Part shown: positions 1-9,660 of the stretch, piece after piece
Layout of the letters: every line of letters starts with the position of its first letter
How positions within the stretch are numbered: position 1 is the stretch's first letter
Assembly (NCBI GenBank): GCA_018222805.1
Contig: JAAEZQ010000002.1
Location: 62,001 to 126,000, forward strand
Source: Vibrionaceae bacterium
GTDB taxonomy: Bacteria > Pseudomonadota > Gammaproteobacteria > Enterobacterales > Vibrionaceae
DNA: 64,000 nucleotides
Direction: 5' to 3'
Position numbers and translations under genes: made by a program
The notes under the pieces: model-generated
Told to the model about the DNA's origin: nothing
Databases searched by the model: none
What the model saw: the letters and a program-made list of their open reading frames with translations, nothing else

Positions 1-578
1 TAGGTGTTGTGTTGTTCGGCGATCATGCCTATTTACAAACCCCACTCACCGCAGACCGACAAGCAGTCATACAACAAATCAACCAAACCGTTATTGGATT
101 AGTCGGGAAAAGCACCGCAATGGGCGACGGCATTGGTTTAGGGACTAAAACATTTGTCGATAGTGACGCACCTCAGCGCGTAATGATTTTACTGAGCGAC
201 GGGGGAAATACCGCTGGTGTTTTAGATCCGATAGAGGCGGCAGAAATCGCCAAGAAATACAACGCCACGATTTATACCGTAGGTATAGGCGCGGGAGAGA
301 TGATGGTAAAAGAGTTTTTCATGACTCGTAAAGTGGATACAGCAGCGGATCTCGATGAAAAGACACTGACCCAAATTGCCGAAGTCACAGGAGGCCAATA
401 CTTCCGCGCAAGAGATGCCGAGCAGCTTGAAAGGATCTACGAAACCATTAATCAATTAGAACCTGTCTCCAGTGACACACAAACATGGCGCCCTCAATCC
501 GAATGGTTCCGCTACCCACTGAGCGCTGCATTGGGGTTATCTGTGTTGTTATTCTTCCTAAGGAGAAAACATGGCTGA
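1..578 (+). CDS. BatA-type VWA-domain membrane protein (5' end outside window)
   Basis: The gene is already open at the window edge (frame running through base 3), so the annotated GTG at 9 is internal and the true start lies upstream. What is visible is the second half of a von Willebrand A domain: a strand ending in LFGDHAYLQTPLT, the loop GTKTF, and the metal-site strand MILLSDGGNTAG. A C-terminal transmembrane helix (about the last 25 residues) ends in RRKHG. The family anchors a VWA domain on the periplasmic face and is encoded with MoxR-type ATPases in Bat (Bacteroides aerotolerance) clusters; its substrate is unknown. The stop overlaps the start of the next gene by 8 bases, so the two are translationally coupled. 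Confidence 0.88.
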   Translation, partial: GVVLFGDHAYLQTPLTADRQAVIQQINQTVIGLVGKSTAMGDGIGLGTKTFVDSDAPQRVMILLSDGGNTAGVLDPIEAAEIAKKYNATIYTVGIGAGEMMVKEFFMTRKVDTAADLDEKTLTQIAEVTGGQYFRARDAEQLERIYETINQLEPVSSDTQTWRPQSEWFRYPLSAALGLSVLLFFLRRKHG

Positions 579-2307
579 GTTTATTTTCCTCCACCCGCTT
601 TGGCTGACTGGACTCATCGCGATCCCCATCGCGCTCACTCTGAATAAAAAATTGACAGGCAAACGATCGGCGCTCATTGCCCCTCATTTAGCTAGAGTGT
701 TGGGACATTCAGTGCAATCAAAGCGCTACTTTACCATTTGGGGAATCTCATGGGCCTTAGCCTGTATTGCTCTGGCAGGGCCAAGTTGGCAGTCGAATGA
801 GCGCCCGAGCTTTAAATTGAGTCAAAACCGCATTTTGGTACTCGATATGTCGCGATCTATGTACGCGACGGATATCAAACCAGACCGATTAGCGCAAACT
901 CGCTATAAAGCTTTAGACTTACTGCCTAACTGGAAAGAAGGCGCCACAGGGCTTATCGCTTACGCTGGTGATGCGTACAACTTAAGCCCTCTCACGACAG
1001 ACTCAAACACGTTGGCAGGCATTATCGAGAACTTATCCCCTGACTTGATGCCTTTTCAAGGGGCTAATCTGCCTTCTGCAATTCAGTTAGCGTTAAGTCA
1101 GTTTTCACAAGCAGGGACAAATCAAGGCGATATCATTGTGTTGGCCGACGATCTTGACGACTCTGAGCTAACCAACTCACTTAATCTATTGAAAGGTAAA
1201 AATTTCCGTGTGTCTATACTTGCAATAGGCACAGCAAATGGTGCGCCTATTGCACTACCAAATGGTTCCCTGCTCAAGAATAACCAAGGGGCAACGGTAA
1301 TCGCTAAAACTCACTTAAAAAACTTACAGACACTCGCCAATGAAACAGGTGGACTCTTTGTCCCGATCCAATATAGCAATCGTGATGTAGAAGCAATCGC
1401 ATCTTTTACCAATAATTCCGGTAATAGCTTTGCTGCGAAACAAAACGATGAGGTGCAAACTGGCTCACGAATGAATAATGGTTTTTGGCTATTGCCAATG
1501 CTATTACTTCCTGCAGCTTTGCTTTTCCGTCGTGGCGTAATTTGGCTATTTATCGCAGGACTCACACCGATGACTTGGACCGCTAAAGTCGAAGCAAACC
1601 CATTCTTAAATGACAACCAACAAGGTGCCCAGCTCTATCAACAAGGCGAGTTTGAAAAGGCACAAGGCGTGTTTACTGACCCAAATTGGAAGGGAGCTGC
1701 GAGCTATCAGGCCGGAGATTATAAAACGGCCATCGAAGCATTTTCTGATAATCCATCCATTGAAGGACGTTATAACCTTGCAAATGCTCTGGCTCAAAAC
1801 GGCCAGCTCGAAGAAGCAGCAGACCTATATAAAGAATTGATTGCGGAAAGGCCGGACTTCGATGCCGCTCAGAAAAACCTCTCAGTGGTAGAGGAGAAAC
1901 TGAAGCAACAGCAGCAACAGCAGCAACAGCAGCAACAGCAGCAACAGCAGCAACAGCAGCAACAGCAGCAACAGCAGCAACAGCAGCAACAGCAGCAACA
2001 GTCTCAAAACGATGAAGACCAAGAGCAAGGACAGCAGTCACAAAATCATCAAGGCACTGAAAATAAACAGGAAAATACACAATCAGAGTCAAAACGTAAC
2101 CATCAAAAAGACGACAACACGTCTGAACAAGGCGGTCAGCCGATGAAGGTAAAGGCTCAACCAGGCAAATCACACCAGGATGATCCTGAATTCCGCCGTT
2201 TAGAGGCTGTGGAAAGCGCGCGAGATCCAAGCTTTCTGATTCGCGCACAAATGCAGTTGCAAGCGCAGCAAAAACAACGTCCACAACAATCTCAAAAGGA
2301 GTGGTAA
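571..2307 (+). CDS. BatB/BatC-like VWA-TPR fusion protein with polyglutamine tract
   Basis: 578 residues. An N-terminal membrane segment is followed by a VWA domain with an intact MIDAS motif (D92-M-S-R-S96). Two membrane helices lie at about 306-335, then TPR-like helices at about 350-440. A run of 32 glutamines occupies 446-477, followed by a Q/N/S/K-rich hydrophilic tail ending in an amphipathic segment (FRRLEAVESARDPSFL). Many bacteria encode the VWA part (BatB) and the TPR part (BatC) separately; here they are fused. The ATG lies inside the end of the upstream VWA gene and batD follows after 4 bases, so this is one operon. The tract is built from a 9-bp tandem unit and could vary in length between strains without shifting frame. 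Confidence 0.9.
   Translation: MAEFIFLHPLWLTGLIAIPIALTLNKKLTGKRSALIAPHLARVLGHSVQSKRYFTIWGISWALACIALAGPSWQSNERPSFKLSQNRILVLDMSRSMYATDIKPDRLAQTRYKALDLLPNWKEGATGLIAYAGDAYNLSPLTTDSNTLAGIIENLSPDLMPFQGANLPSAIQLALSQFSQAGTNQGDIIVLADDLDDSELTNSLNLLKGKNFRVSILAIGTANGAPIALPNGSLLKNNQGATVIAKTHLKNLQTLANETGGLFVPIQYSNRDVEAIASFTNNSGNSFAAKQNDEVQTGSRMNNGFWLLPMLLLPAALLFRRGVIWLFIAGLTPMTWTAKVEANPFLNDNQQGAQLYQQGEFEKAQGVFTDPNWKGAASYQAGDYKTAIEAFSDNPSIEGRYNLANALAQNGQLEEAADLYKELIAERPDFDAAQKNLSVVEEKLKQQQQQQQQQQQQQQQQQQQQQQQQQQQQQQQQSQNDEDQEQGQQSQNHQGTENKQENTQSESKRNHQKDDNTSEQGGQPMKVKAQPGKSHQDDPEFRRLEAVESARDPSFLIRAQMQLQAQQKQRPQQSQKEW
1906..2001 (+). repeat. 9-bp tandem repeat encoding polyglutamine
   Basis: The unit CAACAGCAG is repeated about 10.7 times without interruption, encoding 32 consecutive Gln codons in the VWA-TPR gene. 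Copy-number change by whole units keeps the frame, so it would alter linker length only. The opposite strand of the repeat encodes a meaningless Ala/Val-rich open frame. Confidence 0.95.
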
Positions 2308-2311
2308 GCCA

Positions 2312-3958
2312 GTGATGAAAAAAGGCGTAAAACTGGTCTTTATTCTTTTGACCAGCTTGTTATCGAGTGTTTCGGTAATGGCTCAAAGTCTTGAAGCAAG
2401 TGTCAATAAAACTCAAGTTGTGAAAAACGAAGTAATCAACCTAAGAGTGATGGCTGACACAGAGTTGAGTTCCGATGCGATCGATTTCAGTGTATTAGAG
2501 AAAGACTTTTTCTTAGGGCAACCTCGCTACGGTCGCTCTAGCAACAATATTAACGGGCGTAAATTTTTACGTACCGAGTGGAGTATCTCTATCGCACCAA
2601 TGAAGGAAGGGATATTGACCATTCCGAGCTTTAGTGTAGATGGAATGCGCACTGAGCCAATAAAATTGCGTGTAACGGCTAGTCAAACAGAGCCTAAGCT
2701 CGATGACCTGTTCAGCTTCACCATGAGCGTCGACAATCATACCTTGTACCCCCAGCAATCGGCCAATTTACGTATGCAGCTCATTATCAAGGCGGATACT
2801 CGTCGTTTGGACAACCCTACGATCATACCTCCGAGCATTGAAGGCATGAAGCTCGAACCCGTTGGAGAAATGCAGCAAGGTCAGCGAGTCATCGATGGTC
2901 TTGAAGTGACGGTCGTAGAGCAATCTTTTCGTCTGACAGCGAATACTGCCGGTACTTACACGCTAAATGGTCCGCAACTGACTGGCTCTTACATTTATGG
3001 TGATAGCCTAACTGGCTCAACCAAGGTAATGCCGATCCAAACCAACGTTGAACAAATGCCGATTACAGTTAAAGCCATTCCTGCGGAGTTTCAGGGGAAA
3101 TGGTTGCCAGCCTCGGCGTTAGAGATGACGCAAAGTTGGCAAGACGACGAGGGTAACAAGTTATCGCCAAATGAACTGAATAAAGTAAAGCAGGGCTCAT
3201 CCATCACTCGTACTATTCAAATCAAGGCGCGTGGAACCCAAGCCGAGTTCTTACCTCGAATTGATATGGATTACCCAGCTTCATTGCGTGTATATCCAGA
3301 ACAACCGCAGTTTGAAACAACGCGAGATGGCACGCTGGTCATGACTGTGAAACAAGTGATCATACCAACGGAAGTAGGCACTTATTCCCTGCCAGCTTAT
3401 ACACTGAACTGGTGGAATAGCAGCCAAGATGACGCTAAAACGGCAACACTCGATGCAATCGAACTGGATGTAGAGAAAAGTGATATTGGCTTGATTACCT
3501 TGCCAGAAACGACTCTGCCACAAACGCCGGCAACGACAGCGATTCCTCCCACTCAAGGTGGCGTCAATGAGAGCTGGAAAGTTCTGACTTTTGTCTTCGC
3601 AGGACTGTGGGTAATAACATCAATCATCACGGTTGTGGTTTGGAGAAAGCGTCCTCAGCAAAGCAAAAACCGTGAGATAGATTCGGAAAACTCACTGAGA
3701 GTTGACGGACTTAAGGCTGTTATCAAGCAAGGTGATGCCGCCAAAATTGAAAGGGTCGTTAGCGAGTACTTACTGGCCAATCGAGAGTGGTTAAACTCAG
3801 CGGCAGTAGAAGCGGTTAAGCACGATCTTGAAGTGATGAATCAAGCACGTTTCAGTGCCGAGCAGCAGCCTTGGAACTCTGATTCTTTACTCGCCAATAT
3901 TAATAAGCTGTCAAAGGCGAAAAAAGCTCAACCTAGCCCTCAGCTTGAAAAGCTATAA
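2312..3958 (+). CDS. batD: BatD-like oxygen-tolerance membrane protein
   Basis: About 548 residues. A signal peptide (hydrophobic stretch ending in SVMAQ) is followed by a long beta-rich periplasmic region, one transmembrane helix near residues 425-445 (VLTFVFAGLWVITSIITVVVW region), and a cytoplasmic helical tail. Length and architecture fit BatD, a family found only with BatA/BatB-type VWA proteins and of unknown biochemical role. The frame can start at GTG 2312 or ATG 2315; an AAAAGGAG ribosome site at 2294-2301 serves either. It is the last gene of the operon, and its stop region doubles as the U-tract of the opposing pst terminator. Confidence 0.88.
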   Translation: MMKKGVKLVFILLTSLLSSVSVMAQSLEASVNKTQVVKNEVINLRVMADTELSSDAIDFSVLEKDFFLGQPRYGRSSNNINGRKFLRTEWSISIAPMKEGILTIPSFSVDGMRTEPIKLRVTASQTEPKLDDLFSFTMSVDNHTLYPQQSANLRMQLIIKADTRRLDNPTIIPPSIEGMKLEPVGEMQQGQRVIDGLEVTVVEQSFRLTANTAGTYTLNGPQLTGSYIYGDSLTGSTKVMPIQTNVEQMPITVKAIPAEFQGKWLPASALEMTQSWQDDEGNKLSPNELNKVKQGSSITRTIQIKARGTQAEFLPRIDMDYPASLRVYPEQPQFETTRDGTLVMTVKQVIIPTEVGTYSLPAYTLNWWNSSQDDAKTATLDAIELDVEKSDIGLITLPETTLPQTPATTAIPPTQGGVNESWKVLTFVFAGLWVITSIITVVVWRKRPQQSKNREIDSENSLRVDGLKAVIKQGDAAKIERVVSEYLLANREWLNSAAVEAVKHDLEVMNQARFSAEQQPWNSDSLLANINKLSKAKKAQPSPQLEKL

Positions 3959-3982
3959 AAAAAGCCCCTCATAAAGAGGGGC
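3957..3982 (-). terminator. Terminator of the pst operon, overlapping the batD stop
   Basis: Stem GCCCCTC / loop ATAAA / GAGGGGC at 3964-3982. Seven A residues at 3957-3963 become the U-tract on the minus strand; there is no T-run on the plus side. It therefore ends transcription coming from pstB, and the tract abuts the batD stop codon. Confidence 0.8.
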
Positions 3983-4032
3983 AAAGTTACCATCGCTTAT
4001 AGTTATGTAATTATGCCAATAAATATTAATGA

Positions 4033-4782
4033 TTAACCGAAGTCACCGTTCACGTAACCTTGCGTACGGTCATCTTGAGGACTGCTGAAGATCACTTGCG
4101 TATCGTTGTGCTCAACCAGTTCTCCCATCAGGAAGAACGCAGTGCGGTCAGAGATACGACGCGCCTGTTGCATTGAGTGAGTCACGATAACGATGGTGTA
4201 GTTCTTCTTTAGCTCTTCCATCAATTCTTCGATTTTGTGGGTTGCAATTGGGTCAAGTGCCGAAGTTGGCTCGTCCATTAGGATCACATCGGGTTCCATT
4301 GCGATTGTGCGTGCAATACACAGACGCTGCTGCTGACCACCTGAAAGACCAAAAGCATGTGACTTCAGACGGTCTTTCACTTCATCCCAAAGTGCAGCGC
4401 CACGTAGTGAACGCTCAACCACTTCATCAATGTATTTTTTGTCTTTAACACCCTGAGCACGTAAGCCGTAAGCCACGTTCTCGTAAATGCTCATTGGGAA
4501 TGGGTTCGGTTTTTGGAATACCATACCAACCTTGATGCGAAGATCCGCGACATCAATGTTGCCGTAGATGTCTTCACCGTCCATTGCCAGTTTGCCTGTG
4601 ATCTTCACGCCTTCGATCAGATCGTTCATGCGGTTCAAACAACGTAGCAATGTTGACTTGCCACAACCTGATGGGCCAATAAGCGCCGTTACCTGACGAA
4701 CAGGAATAGGCAGGTTGATCGATTTCAGTGCTTGGTTTTCACCGTAAAAAAGGTCTAGGTTCTCAATATCAAACTTGTTCAT
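4033..4782 (-). CDS. pstB: Phosphate ABC transporter ATPase PstB
   Basis: 249 residues, the normal length for PstB. Walker A is GPSGCGKS (36-43), the ABC signature is LSGGQQQR, Walker B is [12 protein letters not shown], and a switch histidine lies in IVTHSMQQ. It is the cytoplasmic ATPase of the high-affinity phosphate importer PstSCAB. It is the last gene of the cluster, 60 bases after pstA, and is followed by a good terminator. No phoU follows, which is unlike the common pstSCAB-phoU arrangement. The strong match to the PstB subfamily makes another ABC ATPase unlikely. Confidence 0.97.
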   Translation of the reverse strand: MNKFDIENLDLFYGENQALKSINLPIPVRQVTALIGPSGCGKSTLLRCLNRMNDLIEGVKITGKLAMDGEDIYGNIDVADLRIKVGMVFQKPNPFPMSIYENVAYGLRAQGVKDKKYIDEVVERSLRGAALWDEVKDRLKSHAFGLSGGQQQRLCIARTIAMEPDVILMDEPTSALDPIATHKIEELMEELKKNYTIVIVTHSMQQARRISDRTAFFLMGELVEHNDTQVIFSSPQDDRTQGYVNGDFG

Positions 4783-4842
4783 GTTCTTAATCTCTTAAAT
4801 CTTGAATTCGTGTCTTTTAACGTGCGTTCTTAATTGGTTTTG

Positions 4843-5706
4843 TTAGTAAGTTGCGGTGTTAAAACGTCTTGCAATCAGTTTAGTCACCATGTTGATCAAA
4901 AGAACAACCACGATGAGCACTGTTGCGGTACCGTAAGCCTGATTCCATTCTTCAACGGTAAACAGTTCGGTAGTCAGTTTGTAAAGGTGAACGGTTAGCG
5001 TACGACCTGAATCCAATAAAGAATCAGGAATACGAGCCACCATACCTGCTGTCAGAAAAACCGGAGCAGACTCACCAATGACACGACCAATACTTAGAAT
5101 GACCGAGGTTAAGATACCTGGCATTGCGCTCGGAAGAATCAAACGCCAGATAGTGTATATTTTAGAAGCGCCAAGGCCGTAAGAACCTTCACGATACGTT
5201 TGTGGCACCGCCATTAGCGCTTCTTCCGTAGTACGGATGATAACAGGCAGAATCAGAATACTTAGTGTCAGTGCACCCGATAGAATCGAGAAGCCAAGAC
5301 CAAGAATTGCCACGAAGAAAGTCATACCAAACAGACCGAAGATGATCGACGGGATACCTGCCAGAGATTCAGTACAGAATCGAATCACTTTCACTAAACG
5401 GCTACCGACTTTTGCGTATTCAGTCAGGTAGATTGCCGTCATGATACCGAGTGGCGCAGCTACAGCGATAGATGCGATAACCATATAGATGGTTGACACA
5501 ATCATCGGGAAGATACCGTGCTCATCGCCGGTACGTGTGTAATCGTCAGTAATGAAGTTCCAATCTACGTGTTGTAGACCGTTTGATAGGATGTACCAGA
5601 TAATCCAGAACAAAAAACCTACCGTTAATCCAGCCGAGATCCAAACGAAAGCGTTAAAGACGTTATCTTTGAACTGGCGAGCTTGTTTTAATTTTGCGCG
5701 ATCCAT
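4843..5706 (-). CDS. pstA: Phosphate ABC transporter permease PstA
   Basis: 287 residues with about six membrane helices and the permease EAA loop (EALMAVPQTYREGSYGLGAS region) that contacts PstB. The frame could open at GTG 5715, but ATG 5706 is preferred: it sits 7 bases after an AAAGGTG ribosome site and gives MDRAKLKQ as N-terminus. It pairs with PstC to form the membrane channel. The gap to pstC is only 22 bases, so they are co-transcribed. Confidence 0.96.
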   Translation of the reverse strand: MDRAKLKQARQFKDNVFNAFVWISAGLTVGFLFWIIWYILSNGLQHVDWNFITDDYTRTGDEHGIFPMIVSTIYMVIASIAVAAPLGIMTAIYLTEYAKVGSRLVKVIRFCTESLAGIPSIIFGLFGMTFFVAILGLGFSILSGALTLSILILPVIIRTTEEALMAVPQTYREGSYGLGASKIYTIWRLILPSAMPGILTSVILSIGRVIGESAPVFLTAGMVARIPDSLLDSGRTLTVHLYKLTTELFTVEEWNQAYGTATVLIVVVLLINMVTKLIARRFNTATY

Positions 5707-5728
5707 AATTGTCACCTTTAACGAGCGA

Positions 5729-6661
5729 TTACTTCGCTTTTTCTCGGTTTAGGTAAAGAAGTACAGCGTTCAACGACATGATGAAGACCAGCAGTACCAC
5801 ACCAGTTGCGTAAAGTGCGTTCGCGTGAACACCACTTGCGTAAGACATTTCAATCGCAATATTCGCAGTTAGTGTACGTGCAGAGTCCAGAATGCCTTCA
5901 GGCATGGCTGGAGCGTTACCCATCACCATGATGATTGCCATCGTCTCACCTAAAGCACGACCGATACCAAGAATGACACCCGTCATAATTCCCGAGCGAG
6001 CCGCAGGAACAAGCAATTTGAAAATGGTGTAAATTTTTGAAGCGCCAAGTGCCAAAGAACCTTCTTTGTATGCGCGAGGTACAGCACGGATAGACGTTTC
6101 AGATACCGTAATAACAGTAGGTAGAATCATCACCCCAAGAACGATGATACCGGCAAGAATCGTGTTACCCGCTGGTACGTTAAAGATATTTTGAATCAAT
6201 GGAACGATGATGACCAAGCCGAAGAAGCCGTAAACCACTGATGGGATACCAGCCAGTAGTTCTACCGCAGGACGAATGATGTCGGCCAAACGCTTTGGTG
6301 CTATTTCAGCGATAAAGATTGCAGTCAAAACACCAACCGGAACACCAACCATTACCGCGCCAGCCGTCGAAACGACTGAAGCCACAATCATGGTTGCTAC
6401 GCCGTAAAGCGCAGGTGGGAGCCAATTTTGTCCTAACACGATACCCGAAACTCCAACTTCTTGAAATGCGGGAATACTTTCTCGAACAATAAAATAGGCA
6501 ATTACGGCTAATGATACGATGCCGATAACGGCACTGGTGAGGAACAAGCCGTGGAAGATGCGCTCTCTCCAGTCTACGCTACGTTTTTCTCGTAGGCCTG
6601 GCTTGCTGATAGCTTTAGCGTCAGTATTCATAAGCTTTTCACTATTTGTCGCGATGGTCAT
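5729..6661 (-). CDS. pstC: Phosphate ABC transporter permease PstC
   Basis: About 310 residues from ATG 6661 (MTIATNSEKL). About six membrane helices and an EAA loop (ETSIRAVPRAYKEGSLALGAS region) are visible. An upstream in-frame start at 6742 would lengthen the protein by 27 unconserved-looking residues and would begin just outside a stable intercistronic stem-loop, so I reject it. PstC is the second half of the phosphate channel. The 101-base gap to pstS holds the stem-loop, which may allow more PstS than permease to be made. Confidence 0.95.
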   Translation of the reverse strand: MTIATNSEKLMNTDAKAISKPGLREKRSVDWRERIFHGLFLTSAVIGIVSLAVIAYFIVRESIPAFQEVGVSGIVLGQNWLPPALYGVATMIVASVVSTAGAVMVGVPVGVLTAIFIAEIAPKRLADIIRPAVELLAGIPSVVYGFFGLVIIVPLIQNIFNVPAGNTILAGIIVLGVMILPTVITVSETSIRAVPRAYKEGSLALGASKIYTIFKLLVPAARSGIMTGVILGIGRALGETMAIIMVMGNAPAMPEGILDSARTLTANIAIEMSYASGVHANALYATGVVLLVFIMSLNAVLLYLNREKAK

Positions 6662-6714
6662 TTTAAAAGTCTCACGGTTCTGGGCAATGGCCGGTGAACA
6701 CGATGAATAGAAAG

Positions 6715-6740
6715 GCTCAGCCCTAAACAGCGGGCTGAGC
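6715..6740 (-). promoter_or_regulatory. Intercistronic stem-loop between pstS and pstC
   Basis: Perfect 9-bp arms GCTCAGCCC / GGGCTGAGC around an 8-base loop, just after the pstS stop on the minus strand, followed by CTTTCT rather than a long U-run. It could be a partial terminator or an mRNA 3'-end stabiliser that raises expression of the binding protein over the permeases. Confidence 0.7.
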
Positions 6741-6762
6741 AAAGTTAAGCGTCTCTATGGGA

Positions 6763-7584
6763 TTAGTTAACTGAGATGTAACCGTTTTGTTCAACAAGTT
6801 TTTGCGCATCTTCAGTTAGCATCCAATCTAGGAATTTTTGCGTTTCAGCAGATGGTTTGCCTTCTTTGTAAAGAACAAGGAAAGGACGAGCTACTTTGTA
6901 AGAACCGTTCTTAACGTTAGCGACTGTCGCATCTACACTGTCAATTGCTAGAGCGTTAACCGTGTTATCAACTGTACCTAGAGAAATGTAGCCGATTGCG
7001 TATGGGTTAGAAGCAACCATAGTCTTCAGAGCACCGTTACCGTTAGCAACTTGCGCACGTTGAGAGATAGCAGAAACTTTCTTGCCAGACACTTTCATTT
7101 TAAGAGACATGATGTCTTCGAATGCACCACGAGTGCCAGAAGCAGTATCACGAGTAACTGCTACGATTGGCTTGTCTTCACCACCCACTTCTTTCCAGTT
7201 TGATACTTCACCTTTGTAGATAGAAGTTACTTGTTCCACAGTCAGGCCTTTTAGCTTGTTTTGTGGGTTAACAACAACAGCAATACCGTCGCGTGCAACG
7301 ACTTCTTCGATAAGAGCTGGTTCTTTTTCTGAGTCTTTTAGGTTACGAGAAGACATACCTAGATCAGCCGAACCATTTTTTGCTGCTTTTACGCCAGCTG
7401 AAGAACCTGGACCTTGAACTTCGATAAATACTTCTGGGTTCTTCTTCATGTATGTCTCAGAGAAAACTTCCATCAGTGGAGTTACGCTGCTAGAACCCAC
7501 TGCAGAGATAGTTTCTTTAGCAGAAACAGGAGTCACTGCCATTGCGCCTAGAAGTGCGATTGCACCGATTACTGTCTTTTTCAT
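6763..7584 (-). CDS. pstS: Periplasmic phosphate-binding protein PstS
   Basis: 273 residues from ATG 7584 (a GTG one codon earlier is possible; AAGGAT lies just upstream). A signal peptide ends near SAKETISAVG. Phosphate-binding motifs are visible as GSSSVTPL, SSRNLKDSE and TRDTASGTRGAFE. It captures phosphate in the periplasm for PstCAB. It is first in the operon and preceded by a Pho-box-like array. Vibrios usually have another pst system on the large chromosome, so this is probably the second paralogue (inference). Confidence 0.96.
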   Translation of the reverse strand: MKKTVIGAIALLGAMAVTPVSAKETISAVGSSSVTPLMEVFSETYMKKNPEVFIEVQGPGSSAGVKAAKNGSADLGMSSRNLKDSEKEPALIEEVVARDGIAVVVNPQNKLKGLTVEQVTSIYKGEVSNWKEVGGEDKPIVAVTRDTASGTRGAFEDIMSLKMKVSGKKVSAISQRAQVANGNGALKTMVASNPYAIGYISLGTVDNTVNALAIDSVDATVANVKNGSYKVARPFLVLYKEGKPSAETQKFLDWMLTEDAQKLVEQNGYISVN

Positions 7585-7650
7585 CACAATATCCTTAAAG
7601 TGGCTTTATTGCCGTTGTGTTTCACTTGAACGGTGCTCACTTTAGAACTC

Positions 7651-7694
7651 GAATGTGACATTTGTGTTTCACTTAATTGAAGCATCTATGACAC
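7651..7694 (-). promoter_or_regulatory. Pho-box-like array upstream of pstS
   Basis: Read on the minus strand, four consecutive 11-base units start GTGTCAT, GCTTCAA, GTGAAAC and ATGTCAC. The outer two match the PhoB half-site consensus CTGTCAT well; the inner two match weakly. The 7+4 periodicity is that of tandem PhoB sites. A possible -10 (TCTAAA, 7641-7646) lies just downstream, and the array is 67 bases from the pstS start. Confidence 0.55.
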
Positions 7695-7930
7695 ATTACC
7701 AATCCCGTATGGAAATTGACCTAATAATCTGACGCTTACATTTCTCTTTAATTTATCTTTACTATTTACCTACATTTCCTTCATCACTTGAATAGCTATT
7801 TCGAATTTGAACCTTTTTATAAAATCAAGCCACAAAGAAAAAGTCTAACCTATTGATTTTAAAAAGATAGCAATTAGAATCTAATGCTATTCATAAAACA
7901 CATAATAATTCACTCAGATTGAGGTTAAAT
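7695..7930. other. Intergenic region upstream of pstS and the chemoreceptor
   Basis: An AT-rich stretch between two divergent genes. It must hold the chemoreceptor promoter, but I see no convincing -35/-10 pair, repeat or small gene. Confidence 0.5.
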
Positions 7931-9574
7931 ATGCGTCAATTTCTAAGCACGCTATCTATTAAATTGCAGGTTTTTTTGCCTGTTTTGTTTACTGTCGTTT
8001 TACTTGCTATTGGACTAACTGTAGGAATAAATAAGCTAGATCATGCATTTAATAAGGTTTCAGAATCCACTCACAGTCTTATCATTCATAAAGAGGACCT
8101 GAGCGCCATTGTCGATAACACCTATGCAATGCGCATTAAAGCCATTTACAGCCTTTTTCAAGCCGAGGATGTTCAATCCCTAAATCAAGAGCTATCACAA
8201 CGACAAGTTGAAAGCCGGGCATTGTTAGATTCCATTAATGATTTGCCAGGAGTTCAGTCAGAAGTCACCGCCATGCGCGAAGCAATGAACCACTATGTTG
8301 ACTTCACGCGTCTCACCATGACGCCATTACTTGCTCAAAAACACGCGAGTCAATACGCCACTGCTGACTTCAATCAGAAGTTTGAGAATGCCATGGAACA
8401 TTATCGAGTCGCCGGTGAAGAGATGATTACCGCTATTGATAACCTGTCAGAAAAGCTGAATCAGACCGTAATCAGCGACGTACAAGCCAACGGAAAGGTG
8501 CATTCTGACACCTTGACTCAAAGTGCAATATCCATCGCAATTATCCTGTTAGCCGCATCTCTGATTAGCTGGCTCTTAGCCAACTATATTGTGGCTCCAA
8601 TTCGTAACTTACAAAACACTATGCGTGAGGTCGCAAAAGGAAATCTGTTAGTTACAGCCGAAGAAATCGGAAAAAACGAAGTGTCCCAACTTTCACATGA
8701 TGTGAACCAGACTATCGTTCAGCTACGTAACACCGTCGGCTCTCTGGTTCGTATCAGCGAAGATGTCGCTTCTGCTTCCACCGAGCTTGCCACGGTCATG
8801 ACACAGAGCAGTACCAATTCCGATCAGGAAAAACAGGAAGTCGAACAAGTCGCCTCAGCGATCAATCAGTTGGAGTCTGCAGCCGCTGAAGTCTCCAATA
8901 ATGCACAACTGGCAGACGGCGCTTCGACAGAGGCTCGACAGATCGCCACAGAAAGCTTAAACATGTTCGAAGAGAGTACTCGAGCAAGCGCGAAAATGGC
9001 CGACCAGCTTAATGCTGCTGCTGTGGTAGTCACTTCATTAAAAGAACAATCCGAGCAAATTGGACATGTTATTGACGTCATTGAAGGCATTTCTGAGCAA
9101 ACGAATTTGCTGGCACTGAACGCGGCAATAGAAGCGGCTCGCGCAGGTGAAAGTGGTCGTGGCTTTGCTGTCGTGGCGGATGAAGTACGCATGCTCGCGG
9201 CCAGAACTCAAGAGTCAACCAAAGAAATCCAGGTCATTATTGAGGAGCTTCAGCAACAATCAGGGACAGCAAACGAAAGCATGCACTCTAGCTTGGCTAT
9301 GTTAAAAGACAACCAAGCGATTGCGGAAGAAGTCAGCCTTTCACTCAATAACATCAGTCAGGTTATTTCTGATTTGAATGCCATGAATACACAGGTAGCG
9401 ACCGCCTCAGAAGAACAGAAGCAAGTGACAGCAGACATCAACAATAACTTGTCAACTATCTATCAACTGGTCAGTGAGAACGTCACAGGCATTACTCAAT
9501 CAGCGGCGGCTGCACAAGAGCTGTCTGGCTTAGCCGAAAAGCAGCAACAAGAACTGAAACAATTCCAGATTTAG
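7931..9574 (+). CDS. Methyl-accepting chemotaxis protein
   Basis: 547 residues from ATG 7931, six bases after a GAGGT ribosome site (a TTG 12 bases earlier is less likely). The order is TM helix about 12-32, periplasmic four-helix-type sensor of about 165 residues, TM helix about 197-220, HAMP domain, then the MCP signalling domain with the conserved hairpin tip ([20 protein letters not shown]). It ends in LKQFQI and lacks the NWETF-type receptor tail that tethers CheR/CheB. The ligand is unknown. It has no operon partner and is followed by a strong terminator. Confidence 0.95.
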   Translation: MRQFLSTLSIKLQVFLPVLFTVVLLAIGLTVGINKLDHAFNKVSESTHSLIIHKEDLSAIVDNTYAMRIKAIYSLFQAEDVQSLNQELSQRQVESRALLDSINDLPGVQSEVTAMREAMNHYVDFTRLTMTPLLAQKHASQYATADFNQKFENAMEHYRVAGEEMITAIDNLSEKLNQTVISDVQANGKVHSDTLTQSAISIAIILLAASLISWLLANYIVAPIRNLQNTMREVAKGNLLVTAEEIGKNEVSQLSHDVNQTIVQLRNTVGSLVRISEDVASASTELATVMTQSSTNSDQEKQEVEQVASAINQLESAAAEVSNNAQLADGASTEARQIATESLNMFEESTRASAKMADQLNAAAVVVTSLKEQSEQIGHVIDVIEGISEQTNLLALNAAIEAARAGESGRGFAVVADEVRMLAARTQESTKEIQVIIEELQQQSGTANESMHSSLAMLKDNQAIAEEVSLSLNNISQVISDLNAMNTQVATASEEQKQVTADINNNLSTIYQLVSENVTGITQSAAAAQELSGLAEKQQQELKQFQI

Positions 9575-9600
9575 TCGTAGGCTCTTACAAATAAGGAATA

Positions 9601-9630
9601 GAAAAAGCTCCGCGATTGCGGAGCTTTTTC
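9601..9630. terminator. Bidirectional terminator between chemoreceptor and helicase genes
   Basis: A perfect 13-base-arm hairpin GAAAAAGCTCCGC / GATT / GCGGAGCTTTTTC with A/T runs on both sides. It serves the two converging genes. Confidence 0.9.
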
Positions 9631-9660
9631 TTGGTTAAAACAGCATTCAGATTCTAGAAA

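Noticed and set aside
1673..2284. Long minus-strand open frame opposite the VWA-TPR gene, rich in Ala/Val repeats
   Set aside because: It is the antisense of the CAACAGCAG tract and of a well-supported gene; composition is an artefact of the repeat.
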